DNA from: Prevotella sp.
Lineage (GTDB): Bacteria; Bacteroidota; Bacteroidia; Bacteroidales; Bacteroidaceae
DNA: 64,000 nt
Direction: 5' to 3'
Assembly: GCA_017964785.1 (NCBI GenBank)
Contig: JAGCRH010000120.1
Span: 1-64,000, forward strand
This document shows, piece after piece, positions 28,973 through 37,897 of the stretch. Position numbers and translations under genes: made by a program. Numbering within the stretch: the stretch's first letter is position 1; every line of letters starts with the position of its first letter. The notes below the pieces were generated by a model that worked only from the letters and a program-made list of their open reading frames with translations, was not told where the DNA came from and searched no databases.

Positions 28973-30220
28973 TTATGAGGCTAATTTCTGCAAATGCGAC
29001 TTCTCCAATTGTTTCCTGACGAAGTCTGCCGTTACTTCAAATTTCTTTATCTTTTTCGACGGAGCATCAAACATCGTATCCATCATCACGCTCTCCACAA
29101 TGGAACGGAGTCCGCGGGCCCCGAGTTTATATTCTACAGCCTTATCAACAATGACTTTCAATGCTTCTGGAGCAAAAGTGAGTGCGATACCATCCATCTC
29201 GAAGAGTTTTACATACTGACGGATAATGGAATTCTTCGGCTCCACGAGGATTTTTTCCAGAGCCTCGCGGTCAAGCGGATTCAGATAGGTCAGGACTGGC
29301 AATCGCCCGATAATCTCAGGGATGAGTCCAAACGACTTCAAATCCTGCGGCACAATATATTGCATCAGGTTTGCTTTGTCAATTTTAGCGACATTCTGTA
29401 CTGAGTTATACCCCACCACATGGGTGTTCATCCGTTGTGCTATCTTACGCTCAATACCGTCAAAGGCACCACCGCAGATAAACAGGATGTTCCGCGTGTC
29501 CAACTGGATGTATTCCTGGTCAGGGTGCTTCCTTCCACCCTTAGGCGGCACATTGACACTTGTACCCTCCAACAGTTTCAGCAGTCCTTGCTGGACACCC
29601 TCACCACTGACATCACGGGTAATCGAAGGGTTGTCCATCTTACGGGCAATCTTGTCTATTTCGTCGATAAACACAATACCACGCTGGGCAGCGTTCACAT
29701 CATAGTCGGCCACCTGCAACAGACGGGTCAGGATACTCTCCACATCCTCGCCCACGTAGCCGGCTTCTGTAAAAACCGTGGCATCGACAATTGTAAAAGG
29801 CACATCAAGGAGCCTGGCAATGGTTCTGGCAAGGAGCGTCTTCCCCGTTCCCGTCGAGCCCACCATGATTATATTACTCTTTTCGATCTCCACCTCATCA
29901 GCACTCGAGGGCTGCTGGAGTCTCTTGTAATGATTATAGACAGCCACAGACAGATAACGCTTGGCCTCATCCTGCCCGATCACATACTGGTCAAGATAGG
30001 ATTTAATCTCCTGAGGCTTTGGAATCTTCGTGTTCCCATTAAACCGATGAGACCCGTGAGCCGCATGAGATCCATTCTCCTGCATCCAGTCCTGCTGCTG
30101 GACTATCTGGTAAGCCTGCTGGGCACAGTCCTCACAGATATACCCGTTGAGTCCTGTTATCAGCAGCCGAACTTCTCTTTCCGTCCTTCCGCAGAAACTA
30201 CATACACCTTTCTTCACCAT
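28973..30220 (-). CDS. clpX: ATP-dependent Clp protease ATP-binding subunit ClpX
   Basis: 415 residues. The N-terminal C4 zinc finger has Cys7, Cys10, Cys29 and Cys32. Walker A is GSTGTGKT at 121-128, Walker [12 protein letters not shown], and the pore loop GYVGED. The C-terminal AAA+ lid ends in [13 protein letters not shown]. ClpX recognises and unfolds substrates and feeds them to ClpP. A His-rich linker ([11 protein letters not shown]) lies between finger and ATPase. It begins 2 bases after clpP, so expression is coupled. Confidence 0.98.
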   Translation of the reverse strand: MVKKGVCSFCGRTEREVRLLITGLNGYICEDCAQQAYQIVQQQDWMQENGSHAAHGSHRFNGNTKIPKPQEIKSYLDQYVIGQDEAKRYLSVAVYNHYKRLQQPSSADEVEIEKSNIIMVGSTGTGKTLLARTIARLLDVPFTIVDATVFTEAGYVGEDVESILTRLLQVADYDVNAAQRGIVFIDEIDKIARKMDNPSITRDVSGEGVQQGLLKLLEGTSVNVPPKGGRKHPDQEYIQLDTRNILFICGGAFDGIERKIAQRMNTHVVGYNSVQNVAKIDKANLMQYIVPQDLKSFGLIPEIIGRLPVLTYLNPLDREALEKILVEPKNSIIRQYVKLFEMDGIALTFAPEALKVIVDKAVEYKLGARGLRSIVESVMMDTMFDAPSKKIKKFEVTADFVRKQLEKSHLQKLAS

Positions 30221-30222
30221 TC

Positions 30223-30891
30223 TTATCCTTTCCTCGTCAGTACATTGTCTATCATGCCATATTCCCTGGCTTCCTCAGCCGTCATCCAATAGTTACGATC
30301 AGAGTCTGCATAGACTTTCTCGTAGGGCGTATGGGAGTGGTCGGAGATGATCGTGTAGAGTTCCTTCTTGAACTTCAAGATCTCCTTGGCTTCAATCTCG
30401 ATGTCTGATGCCTGACCCTGTACCCCACCGAGCGGCTGGTGGATCATCACCCGACTATGGGGCAGCGCAGAACGCTTACCTTCTGTACCTGCCACCAGCA
30501 AAACGGCCCCCATCGAGGCTGCCATGCCCGTGCAAATGGTTGCGACATCGCTGGAGATGAACTGCATGGTGTCATAGATACCGAGTCCAGCCGTCACACT
30601 TCCACCAGGGCTGTTGATATAGATGGAGATATCCTTACCCGAATCCACAGAGTCGAGATAGAGCAACTGTGCCTGCAACGTATTGGCGGTATAGTCGTCT
30701 ATCTGTGTGCCAAGGAAGATGATACGATCCATCATCAGCCTGGAAAAGACATCCATCTGGGTCACGTTCAACTGACGTTCCTCCAGGATATACGGATTCA
30801 GATACTGAGCCTGGGCCTTCATCACGTCATCAAGCGTCAAACCGTCCATTCCTAAATGCCCTACGGCATATTTCCTAAAATCATTCTTCAT
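30223..30891 (-). CDS. clpP: ATP-dependent Clp protease proteolytic subunit
   Basis: 222 residues from the ATG at 30891. A GTG at 30903 lies inside a simple repeat and would add only four residues, so the ATG is preferred. The catalytic triad is Ser126 in GMAASMGAV, His151 in VMIHQPLGG and Asp198 in ADSDRNYW; the oxyanion loop is [10 protein letters not shown]. It forms the peptidase barrel that works with ClpX, encoded 2 bases downstream. A promoter at 30971-31004 lies behind the tig terminator. Confidence 0.97.
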   Translation of the reverse strand: MKNDFRKYAVGHLGMDGLTLDDVMKAQAQYLNPYILEERQLNVTQMDVFSRLMMDRIIFLGTQIDDYTANTLQAQLLYLDSVDSGKDISIYINSPGGSVTAGLGIYDTMQFISSDVATICTGMAASMGAVLLVAGTEGKRSALPHSRVMIHQPLGGVQGQASDIEIEAKEILKFKKELYTIISDHSHTPYEKVYADSDRNYWMTAEEAREYGMIDNVLTRKG

Positions 30892-30897
30892 ATCACA

Positions 30898-30926
30898 ATT
30901 CACTTTTCACTATTCACTTTTCACTT
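30898..30926. repeat. Simple repeat TTCACTTTTCACTA family upstream of clpP
   Basis: Complement of the family at 18894-18926: ATTCACTTTTCACTATTCAC followed by TTTTCACTT. On the clpP strand it occupies the 5' leader just before the ATG and includes a GTG in frame. Confidence 0.75.
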
Positions 30927-30970
30927 ATACAATAAAGGGTCATCGACCTTTTATCTTGCATTTTGGGACA

Positions 30971-31004
30971 CAAAGATAAATAAAAAAGTCGATAACCCTT
31001 CAAA
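30971..31004 (-). promoter_or_regulatory. clpP promoter
   Basis: On the minus strand TATCTTTG at 30978-30971, with TTTG at 31004-31001. The spacer is 22 bases, longer than usual. The promoter overlaps the tig terminator hairpin. Confidence 0.55.
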
Positions 31005-31016
31005 AAATGGAGTTAT
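30981..31016 (-). terminator. Trigger factor gene terminator
   Basis: On the minus strand ATAAC-T-CC pairs with GGGTTAT (plus-strand 30992-30998 with 31009-31016, one bulged base), followed by CGACTTTTTTA. It lies 17 bases after the tig stop. Confidence 0.6.
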
Positions 31017-31032
31017 TTTTTCGTAAAAAAAC

Positions 31033-32394
31033 TTATTTTGTCTCCATTAACTTGTTAAACTCCTCAAAAGTGACTGATTTTTCCTCCAGTTTGACGACAG
31101 TTTTAAGCACTTCTGTCAACTTCATATCGACAGCGCGGTCCACGAAGTTATCAATGTTCTCACGCTTCTTCAACTGCTCGGAGGCATAGTTCTCCACCAC
31201 GTCCTCAGGAATATTGTTCATACCATACTGGGCAAACTGGGCACGGATGACATTCTTGGCAACCGCCATCAAATCCTCGTCCTTCACCTCAATCTTCTGG
31301 GCTGCCACAATCTGCTCTTTAATCAGGTGCCATTTCAGTTCCTGAATACTAGCGTCAAAGTTCTTCTCCACGAAGTCTGCCTCCTTGTCCTTGTTGTTAT
31401 TCAACATGATTCGCTTCAACAAAGCCTCTGGGAACTCCAGTTTACCGACTTTCTTCTCTAAGTGCTCACGGACATCCAGCATAAACTTATAGTCGCTGCT
31501 GCCTACAAACTGAGCCTTCAACTGTTCGGCAATCTTCTCACGAAACGCCTTCTCGCCCTTGACCGTTCCTTCTCCGAACACCCTGTCGAACAGGGCCTGG
31601 TTCACCTCTGCGGGCTGGAAATGACGGATCTCGGTAATCTGGAAACTGAAGTCCGACTTCAGATCCTTCACCTGCTCCTTATCCACCTTCAATAAGGCTG
31701 CCACCTCAGCATCGTTGTCGGGATAGGCCTTCTTAGGGTTAAAGGTGATGATGTCACCGGGCTTGCAACCGTCGAAGAGTTTCTTCTGCTTGTCTTCTTT
31801 GATATAGGCCGGCATAATTATACCGCCCTCAGTCGTGATACCGCCCTCAAGGGTGTTGCCTTTCTTGTCCAACTCCCGCAGATCGCCTGTCAACGTATCG
31901 TTGCCGCTGAACACTTCGGCTTTCGTGAACTCACCAGCCTGTGAGGCATACATCTGCACCTGTTGGTCAATCATTTTGTCATCCACGGTGATGGAATAAT
32001 AGGCAATCTTGTCCCGTCCGCTCAGTTTGGCCTCAAATGCCGGAGCCACAGCGATGTCAAACACAAAAGTCAGGTCGCCTTCCTTCTCAAAGTCCTGCGG
32101 CTGTTGTTTTTCCGTATTGGGCAGGGGATCGCCCAGCATCTGGATCTTGTTCTCACGCACATACTCATAGAGTTTCTCACCCAGCAGTTTATTGACCTCA
32201 TCCGCCTTCACGGCGGTACCATACTGCTTCTTGATCAGTCCCATAGGGACATTACCCGGACGGAAACCGGGAACCTGTGCTTTCTTACGATAGTCTTTCA
32301 GTGTCTTCTCTACCTTCTCCTGGTAGTCTGCCGGTTCAATGGTCATCGTCAATAGACCATTGATCTTATCGGCGCAATCAAATGAAATTTTCAT
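31033..32394 (-). CDS. tig: Trigger factor
   Basis: 453 residues. The ribosome-associated chaperone that meets nascent chains. The N-terminal ribosome-docking signature is VPGFRPGNVPMGLIKKQYG, matching the GFRxGxxP motif. A middle domain with a run of strands corresponds to the isomerase domain in a diverged form and the C-terminal half is helical, as expected. It precedes clpP-clpX in the conserved tig-clpP-clpX order, but a terminator and a separate clpP promoter lie between them. Confidence 0.93.
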   Translation of the reverse strand: MKISFDCADKINGLLTMTIEPADYQEKVEKTLKDYRKKAQVPGFRPGNVPMGLIKKQYGTAVKADEVNKLLGEKLYEYVRENKIQMLGDPLPNTEKQQPQDFEKEGDLTFVFDIAVAPAFEAKLSGRDKIAYYSITVDDKMIDQQVQMYASQAGEFTKAEVFSGNDTLTGDLRELDKKGNTLEGGITTEGGIIMPAYIKEDKQKKLFDGCKPGDIITFNPKKAYPDNDAEVAALLKVDKEQVKDLKSDFSFQITEIRHFQPAEVNQALFDRVFGEGTVKGEKAFREKIAEQLKAQFVGSSDYKFMLDVREHLEKKVGKLEFPEALLKRIMLNNNKDKEADFVEKNFDASIQELKWHLIKEQIVAAQKIEVKDEDLMAVAKNVIRAQFAQYGMNNIPEDVVENYASEQLKKRENIDNFVDRAVDMKLTEVLKTVVKLEEKSVTFEEFNKLMETK

Positions 32395-32437
32395 CTTTTT
32401 CTATACCTTATTTATTATATATCTCAATTTGGAGGTG

Positions 32438-32445
32438 CAAAATTA
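32438..32445 (-). promoter_or_regulatory. -7 element of the tig promoter
   Basis: On the minus strand TAATTTTG followed by CACCT, about 43 bases upstream of the ATG at 32394. No clear -33 TTTG. Confidence 0.5.
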
Positions 32446-32482
32446 CGCATTATCAGCCGAAAAAAAGCACAATTTAGATATT

Positions 32483-33253
32483 TTAACTCTGAAAGGCTTT
32501 CTTACGGAGTTCGAAGGATTCTGTGAGATATTTCTCTCGCACCACCTTGTTGGCAGCCAGTTCCTCCGGTGTCCCCTGAAACAGGATGCGCCCCTCGAAG
32601 AGCAAATAGGCACGGTCGGTAATAGCCAATGTCTCGTCCACGTTATGGTCGGTAATCAGGATACCGATGTTACGGTACTTCAGATGCCAGACAATCTGCT
32701 GGATATCCTCCACAGCAATAGGATCCACACCGGCAAACGGCTCATCCAGCATGATGAACTTCGGCTCAATGGCCAGACAACGGGCAATCTCCGTTCGACG
32801 GCGCTCACCACCGGAGAGTTGATCACCCTTGTTCTTCCGCACCTTGTCCAAGCGGAACTCACCGATCAGGCTCTCCAACTTCTCCAACTGATAGTCGCGC
32901 GGCTTCCCGGTCATCTCCAGCACCGACAGGATATTATCCTCCACACTCATCTTACGGAATACGGATGCTTCCTGTGCCAGATAACCGATACCGGCACGGG
33001 CACGCTTGTAGACCGGATAGGATGTCACCTCCTCATCACCAAGATAGATATGACCGCCATTGGGGACGACCAGTCCGGTGGTCATATAGAAAGAAGTGGT
33101 CTTGCCGGCACCGTTCGGGCCCAGCAGTCCCACGATCTCACCCTGTTTCACGTCGAAACTCACATCATTGACCACGGTGCGCTTCCCATAACGCTTCACC
33201 AGTCCCTCTGTCCGGAGCACCAGATGCTCATTATTCGTTGTCATTTCTTCCAT
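32483..33253 (-). CDS. lptB: Lipopolysaccharide export ATPase LptB
   Basis: 256 residues. Walker A is GPNGAGKT at about 44-51, signature [15 protein letters not shown], Walker [14 protein letters not shown], and the typical LptB tail [25 protein letters not shown]. It powers extraction of lipopolysaccharide from the inner membrane with LptF/G. The start could be the ATG at 33253 or the one at 33244. It is divergent from mlaE across a 101-base gap with a promoter on each side. The OstA/LptA-like gene at 20758 is its likely pathway partner. Confidence 0.93.
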   Translation of the reverse strand: MEEMTTNNEHLVLRTEGLVKRYGKRTVVNDVSFDVKQGEIVGLLGPNGAGKTTSFYMTTGLVVPNGGHIYLGDEEVTSYPVYKRARAGIGYLAQEASVFRKMSVEDNILSVLEMTGKPRDYQLEKLESLIGEFRLDKVRKNKGDQLSGGERRRTEIARCLAIEPKFIMLDEPFAGVDPIAVEDIQQIVWHLKYRNIGILITDHNVDETLAITDRAYLLFEGRILFQGTPEELAANKVVREKYLTESFELRKKAFQS

Positions 33254-33273
33254 AATCGGCTGCTAATTGGCTG

Positions 33274-33281
33274 CAAAGGTA
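33274..33281 (-). promoter_or_regulatory. -7 element of the lptB promoter
   Basis: On the minus strand TACCTTTG then CAGCC, about 20 bases before the ATG. The -33 region is not consensus. Confidence 0.6.
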
Positions 33282-33323
33282 CAAAAAATAAGAAAGAAAT
33301 ACTCATAATTAAGAAATATTTAG

Positions 33324-33331
33324 TACCTTTG
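33324..33331 (+). promoter_or_regulatory. -7 element of the mlaE promoter
   Basis: TACCTTTG then CACCC, 23 bases before the ATG at 33355. An AAAGGAG at 33342-33348 sits at a ribosome-binding distance. Confidence 0.65.
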
Positions 33332-33354
33332 CACCCAAATAAAGGAGCAAAAGA

Positions 33355-34101
33355 ATGATGATACTCAAATATCTGGCTATATTCGGACGTTACCTGATGC
33401 TGATGGGGCGCACGTTTTCGCGACCGGAGCGGCTCAGGATGTTCCTCAAGCAATACGTTAAGGAGATGGCGCAGTTGGGCGTCAACTCCATCGGTATCGT
33501 CCTGATCATCTCCTTCTTCATCGGCGCCGTCATCTGCATCCAGATGAAACTCAACATCCAGAGTCCCTGGATGCCCCGTTGGGTGTCTGGATACACCACC
33601 CGTGAGATACTTCTCCTTGAGTTCTCCAGCAGTATCATGTGTCTGATCCTGGCAGGTAAGGTGGGCTCAAACATCGCATCGGAGTTAGGCACGATGCGGG
33701 TCACGCAGCAGATCGACGCTCTTGAGATCATGGGGGTCAACTCGGCCTGTTACCTGATCCTCCCCAAGATCATGGGTATGCTCACCATCATGCCGTTCCT
33801 TGTTATCTTCTCTTCTGCCACTGGCATCTTAGGTGCATACGCCACTTCCTATATCGGTCACATCCTGCCTCCCGACGACCTGACAGCGGGACTCCAGCAC
33901 GACTTCGTGCCGTGGTTCCTCTGGATGAGTATCATCAAAAGCCAGTTCTTTGCCTTCATCATCTCCAGTGTCCCTGCCTTCTGCGGCTACACCGTCGAGG
34001 GCGGCAGCGTCAACGTGGGTAAGGCAAGTACCGATGCTGTCGTCACCTCCAGCGTATTGATCCTCTTCAGTGATGTCTTCCTAACCCAACTATTGTCATG
34101 A
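33355..34101 (+). CDS. mlaE: MlaE-type phospholipid ABC transporter permease
   Basis: 248 residues, normal for MlaE. Five to six membrane segments include SIGIVLIISFFIGAVICIQM and the family-specific ELGTMRVTQQIDALEIMGVN. MlaE is the inner-membrane permease of the retrograde or anterograde glycerophospholipid transport system that maintains outer-membrane asymmetry. The next gene mlaF overlaps by 4 bases. An MCE-domain MlaD gene is not in the window. The ATG at 33355 is followed by a second Met codon, either of which could be used. Confidence 0.92.
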   Translation: MMILKYLAIFGRYLMLMGRTFSRPERLRMFLKQYVKEMAQLGVNSIGIVLIISFFIGAVICIQMKLNIQSPWMPRWVSGYTTREILLLEFSSSIMCLILAGKVGSNIASELGTMRVTQQIDALEIMGVNSACYLILPKIMGMLTIMPFLVIFSSATGILGAYATSYIGHILPPDDLTAGLQHDFVPWFLWMSIIKSQFFAFIISSVPAFCGYTVEGGSVNVGKASTDAVVTSSVLILFSDVFLTQLLS

Positions 34102-34871
34102 TTGAAGTCAAAAATCTATACAAATCATTTGAAGGCAGAGAAGTGCTGAAAGATATCAGCACCATCTTCGAGGACGGCAAGACGAACCTCATCATTGGAC
34201 GTAGCGGCAGTGGTAAGACCGTACTGATGAAGAACCTCGTGGGACTATTGGATCCCACCAGCGGTCAGGTGCTTTACGACGGGCGTGACTTCGTCAAGAT
34301 GTCCAAGCATGAGAAGGTAATGATGCGCCGTGAGATGGGTATGATCTTCCAGAGTGCCGCCCTCTTCGACTCCCTCACCGTCCTTGAAAACGTTATGTTC
34401 CCGCTCGACATGTTCTCAACGATGACGCTCCGCGAACGTACCAAACGCGCCATGGAATGTCTGGACCGCGTCAATCTTGGCGGCGCTGAAGAGAAGTTCC
34501 CCGGTGAGATTTCCGGCGGTATGCAGAAACGCGTCGCCATTGCCCGTGCCATTGCCCTCAACCCCAAATATCTCTTCTGCGACGAACCCAACTCAGGCCT
34601 CGATCCCAAGACCTCGCTCGTCATCGACGACCTGCTACAGGGTATCACCAAAGAATTTAACATTACCACCATTATCAATACCCACGACATGAACTCTGTC
34701 ATGGGTATCGGCGAGAACATCATCTTCATTTACGAGGGCGAAAAGGAATGGCAGGGCGAAAGCAGCCAGATCATGAAGTCCACCAATGAACGTCTCACTG
34801 ACTTTATCTTCGCCAGTGACTTGCTGAAAGATATGCGTCAAGTAGTCATAAATAACGGCCTTGAACTATGA
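34098..34871 (+). CDS. mlaF: MlaF-type phospholipid ABC transporter ATP-binding protein
   Basis: 257 residues. Walker A GRSGSGKT at about 34-41, signature ISGGMQKRVAIARAI, Walker B YLFCDEPNSGLDP. The ISGGMQKR form and the DMNSVMGIGENIIFIYEG tail mark it as MlaF rather than a general exporter ATPase. It supplies energy to MlaE in phospholipid transport between membranes. Its start overlaps the mlaE stop (ATGA). A separate promoter for the following regulatory operon lies 45 bases beyond its stop. Confidence 0.93.
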   Translation: MIEVKNLYKSFEGREVLKDISTIFEDGKTNLIIGRSGSGKTVLMKNLVGLLDPTSGQVLYDGRDFVKMSKHEKVMMRREMGMIFQSAALFDSLTVLENVMFPLDMFSTMTLRERTKRAMECLDRVNLGGAEEKFPGEISGGMQKRVAIARAIALNPKYLFCDEPNSGLDPKTSLVIDDLLQGITKEFNITTIINTHDMNSVMGIGENIIFIYEGEKEWQGESSQIMKSTNERLTDFIFASDLLKDMRQVVINNGLEL

Positions 34872-34916
34872 AATAAGGAGAAAAATCGCCCGTTTATTGA
34901 TTTTTCTGCCCTAAAA

Positions 34917-34948
34917 CTTGGCAATATCAAAATCTTTTCGTATTTTTG
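34917..34948 (+). promoter_or_regulatory. Promoter of the partner-switching operon
   Basis: CTTG (34917-34920), a 20-base spacer and TATTTTTG (34941-34948), then CACCA. It gives a leader of about 25 bases to the ATG at 34980. Confidence 0.65.
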
Positions 34949-34979
34949 CACCATCTTTATATAAATGGTACGTGCAATT

Positions 34980-37088
34980 ATGAACTTCAACCGCTGGTTT
35001 GCGACCCTGTTTCTTTTGATGTTCACAGTCTCCATCTTTGCTGATGAGGCCGAGGACCTTAGGAAGGCGTTGCCCAACCGGAAAGGCATGGAGCGCATAG
35101 GCATCCTGCAGAAACTTTACAACCTCAGTCAGGAAACCGACGACACCGACTACCAGATACGGTGTATCAACGACCTTATCAACGAGACGCACAGACAAGG
35201 CAATACAGAAGAAGAATGTAATGCCAGGATACTGAAGATGTCGCTGTTTTACAATGCCGACCTCAATGACTCCATCTATGAGCAGGCACCCCCAACCCTC
35301 GAATACCTCGCTTCCATCAAGAAATGGAAGGATTACTACTATACATGGTCACTCCTTGTCAACACCTTCAATTTCGCCGGTCAGACGAATACCGGTTTGA
35401 AGGAGGCCCAGCGAATGTACGAGGATGCCAAGGAGCGCCAAGATGACTACGGCATGGGTATGGCCTACTATGTGATGGGCACCGTCTACAACAATATGAA
35501 CAACAACGAGGAGGCCGCCGACTCCTATCAGAAGAGTATCGATTTGCTTATGGGCATCGTCCCTGCGCCCATACAACTGTCTGACATCTTCTCCTATTAT
35601 GTAGATGTATTGGAGATATTGAAGGAATATAAGAAGATTGACGAGATTACAGGCAAATGGAGCACCTTCCTCACGGATTATTTCAAAGGCAAGAAAGACA
35701 AAGCCATGGAGGAAGCCAACTGTTGGGGCTACTATTATCTGGCCTGTGCAGAGGCAGCCATCGGACTCGAGGATTATGACCGTGCCTCCCAGATGCTAAA
35801 CGAGGTGAAGGAACGCTGTGCCAACGAGGATGGTTTCCTCAATCTGCGGTGGCTCTTCTACCGTGCCGAACTCTGCAAGAAACAGGGATTCCTTGAAGAG
35901 GCTCTGATGCTGAACGACCGTCGCATGCGCATGTTGGATTACTCTACTGACAAGACAGAATTGATCAGCGTACGACGACAGCGTGCCGAGATCATGCAGG
36001 GTCTGGGACGCTACCAGGAAGCCGCCAAACTGTTCAAGGAGATGTTCATTATTAACGACTCCATCAACGTACACGACACCAAACGGCAGTTGACGGAGAT
36101 GAACACCCTCTTCCGCGTCGATGAGATCAAGATGCAGGAGGAACGCCAGCGCGCTCAGCAGCAGCGCCTCGGCATCATCATCATCTCCAGCATCATCGTG
36201 CTTTCGCTCGCCATCTTCCTCTTCTTCCGCATCCGCAGTGCCAGGCGCCTCAAGATTGCCCACGAGAAACTGGAAGATGCGCATAGCAAACTGGAGGAGA
36301 CCCACCAGGAATTACTCACCGCCTACGACCAACTTGAGGAGACCACCATCGCCAAGGAGCGTATCGAGAGTGACCTCCGTATCGCCCGCGACATCCAGAT
36401 GTCGATGGTGCCCAGCACCTTCCCGGATCGTCCAGACCTCGACCTTTACGCCTCCATGACTCCTGCCAAGGAAGTGGGCGGCGACCTCTACGGCTACGTA
36501 CTCAACGAAGACAAACTCTATTTCGCCCTCGGCGACGTATCTGGTAAGGGTGTGCCCGCCTCACTGTTCATGGCACAGGCTACCCGTCTGTTCCGCACCC
36601 TCGCCGCCCAAGGTTTGATGCCTGCAAAGATAGCCACCCAGATGAACGATGCCCTCTCCGGCGAGGACAACGAGCGCGGTATGTTCGTCACCATGTTCAT
36701 CGGTCTCCTCGACCTGACGACAGGTCACCTCGACTTCTGTAATGCCGGTCACAACCCACCCGTGCTGATTGGCGACGGCACCACAGAGTTCATCGAGATG
36801 ATCCCCAACGCCCCCATCGGCCTCTGGCCTGAACTGGAATATGAGGGCGAGGAGATTGCCGACATCACCAACCATCCGCTGTTCGTCTATACCGACGGCC
36901 TCAATGAGGCAGAGAACATTGAGAAGGAGCAGTTCACCGACGAGAAACTCTTAGAGATCCTGCAAACCACCCCGTTCGAGTCCAGTGAGAAGACCATCGA
37001 ACTGCTACGCGAGGAGGTGGAAAAGCATCGCAACGGGGCAGAGCCCAACGATGACCTCACCATGCTCTGCGTGAAATTCATCAAGTGA
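34980..37088 (+). CDS. TPR-containing PP2C (RsbU/SpoIIE-type) serine phosphatase
   Basis: 702 residues from ATG 34980; an ATG at 34965 is also possible but leaves only about 10 bases of leader and precedes the signal peptide. Signal peptide 1-22, a periplasmic helical repeat (TPR-like) region to about 390, a membrane helix at about 397-417 (IIIISSIIVLSLAIFLFF), a coiled coil at 420-465 (HEKLEDAHSKLEETHQELL), then the phosphatase domain to 702. Metal-binding acids appear in EVGGDLYGY, LGDVSGKGVPA, VYTDGLNEAE and PNDDLTML. By family it dephosphorylates an anti-anti-sigma STAS protein, and one is encoded two genes later. The periplasmic repeats may sense a signal. Confidence 0.9.
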   Translation: MNFNRWFATLFLLMFTVSIFADEAEDLRKALPNRKGMERIGILQKLYNLSQETDDTDYQIRCINDLINETHRQGNTEEECNARILKMSLFYNADLNDSIYEQAPPTLEYLASIKKWKDYYYTWSLLVNTFNFAGQTNTGLKEAQRMYEDAKERQDDYGMGMAYYVMGTVYNNMNNNEEAADSYQKSIDLLMGIVPAPIQLSDIFSYYVDVLEILKEYKKIDEITGKWSTFLTDYFKGKKDKAMEEANCWGYYYLACAEAAIGLEDYDRASQMLNEVKERCANEDGFLNLRWLFYRAELCKKQGFLEEALMLNDRRMRMLDYSTDKTELISVRRQRAEIMQGLGRYQEAAKLFKEMFIINDSINVHDTKRQLTEMNTLFRVDEIKMQEERQRAQQQRLGIIIISSIIVLSLAIFLFFRIRSARRLKIAHEKLEDAHSKLEETHQELLTAYDQLEETTIAKERIESDLRIARDIQMSMVPSTFPDRPDLDLYASMTPAKEVGGDLYGYVLNEDKLYFALGDVSGKGVPASLFMAQATRLFRTLAAQGLMPAKIATQMNDALSGEDNERGMFVTMFIGLLDLTTGHLDFCNAGHNPPVLIGDGTTEFIEMIPNAPIGLWPELEYEGEEIADITNHPLFVYTDGLNEAENIEKEQFTDEKLLEILQTTPFESSEKTIELLREEVEKHRNGAEPNDDLTMLCVKFIK

Positions 37089-37115
37089 AATCAATAACCA
37101 ACAAACGCTATAATA

Positions 37116-37523
37116 ATGAAAAAGGAAATCCGAATCAAAAATCAAGTAGGCGAACTGGAGCGCGTGAACCAGTTTGTCGATGAGATTGGCGAGGAACTGG
37201 GGCTCGATATGGAACTCCAGATGAACCTGAACTTAGTCATGGAAGAGATGGTCAGCAATGTCATCTTCTATGCCTACCCTGAAGGAAGTACGGCCGAAAT
37301 CGAACTGGTCGCCGAGAGTGACGGGAAGGAACTCACCTTCGTGCTCAGTGACAAGGGCAAGGAGTTCGACCCTACTGCCAAGGAAGATGCCGATCCCAAC
37401 GTAAATCCGATGGACCGCGACATCGGCGGTATGGGCATCTACATCGTCAAGAACATTATGAACCAAGTGACCTACCAACGACTCGAAGGTAAGAACCTGC
37501 TCACAATGAAGAAATCAATCTGA
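37116..37523 (+). CDS. RsbW/SpoIIAB-like serine kinase (anti-sigma type)
   Basis: 135 residues, a stand-alone GHKL ATPase. The N-box is NLVMEEMVSNVIFYAYP, the G1-like region LSDKGKEFDP, and the G2-like DIGGMGIYIVKNIM. In partner switching such kinases bind a sigma factor or other target and phosphorylate the STAS protein. It starts 27 bases after the phosphatase gene. No sigma factor gene is found in the operon, so its target is unknown. Confidence 0.85.
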   Translation: MKKEIRIKNQVGELERVNQFVDEIGEELGLDMELQMNLNLVMEEMVSNVIFYAYPEGSTAEIELVAESDGKELTFVLSDKGKEFDPTAKEDADPNVNPMDRDIGGMGIYIVKNIMNQVTYQRLEGKNLLTMKKSI

Positions 37524-37524
37524 A

Positions 37525-37557
37525 AAAGGTAAATCAAAAAAAGTAAAAAGGTAAAAC
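37525..37557. repeat. Simple repeat of the AAAAAGGTAAA type
   Basis: A-rich copies of AAAAGGTAAA / AAAAAGTAAA fill the gap between the RsbW-like and STAS genes, the same family as 26738-26768. Confidence 0.5.
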
Positions 37558-37576
37558 ATTAAACATTTATACAACT

Positions 37577-37897
37577 ATGACAAAGATTATCAAAGAAGGT
37601 GGTAAGACCATCATCCAGACAGGTGCCCGTATCGACACCATGAACGCTAACCAGTTTGAAGAGGACATCAAGCCCGCCCTCGTGGACGGAGGCGTAGACC
37701 TCGAAATGGACTGCTCAGAACTCACCTACATGGCCAGTTCCGGTCTCCGTGTGATCCAGAAGACCATGCGCACCGTGATGCAACTGAAGGGTAAGTTCAA
37801 GATGACCAATGTCAATCCCGACATCTACAAAGTGCTGGCAATGACCGGCTTTACAAAGTTCATGACAGTTGAAAAGAAAACAGAGGAACAGGCATGA
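37577..37897 (+). CDS. STAS-domain anti-anti-sigma factor
   Basis: 106 residues, a single STAS domain. The phosphorylation loop reads YMASSGLRVI with Ser54 and Ser55, corresponding to the conserved DSSG/ASSG motif of SpoIIAA and RsbV. When unphosphorylated, this class binds the RsbW-like kinase and frees its target; the PP2C phosphatase resets it. The stop overlaps the next ATG by 4 bases. Confidence 0.9.
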   Translation: MTKIIKEGGKTIIQTGARIDTMNANQFEEDIKPALVDGGVDLEMDCSELTYMASSGLRVIQKTMRTVMQLKGKFKMTNVNPDIYKVLAMTGFTKFMTVEKKTEEQA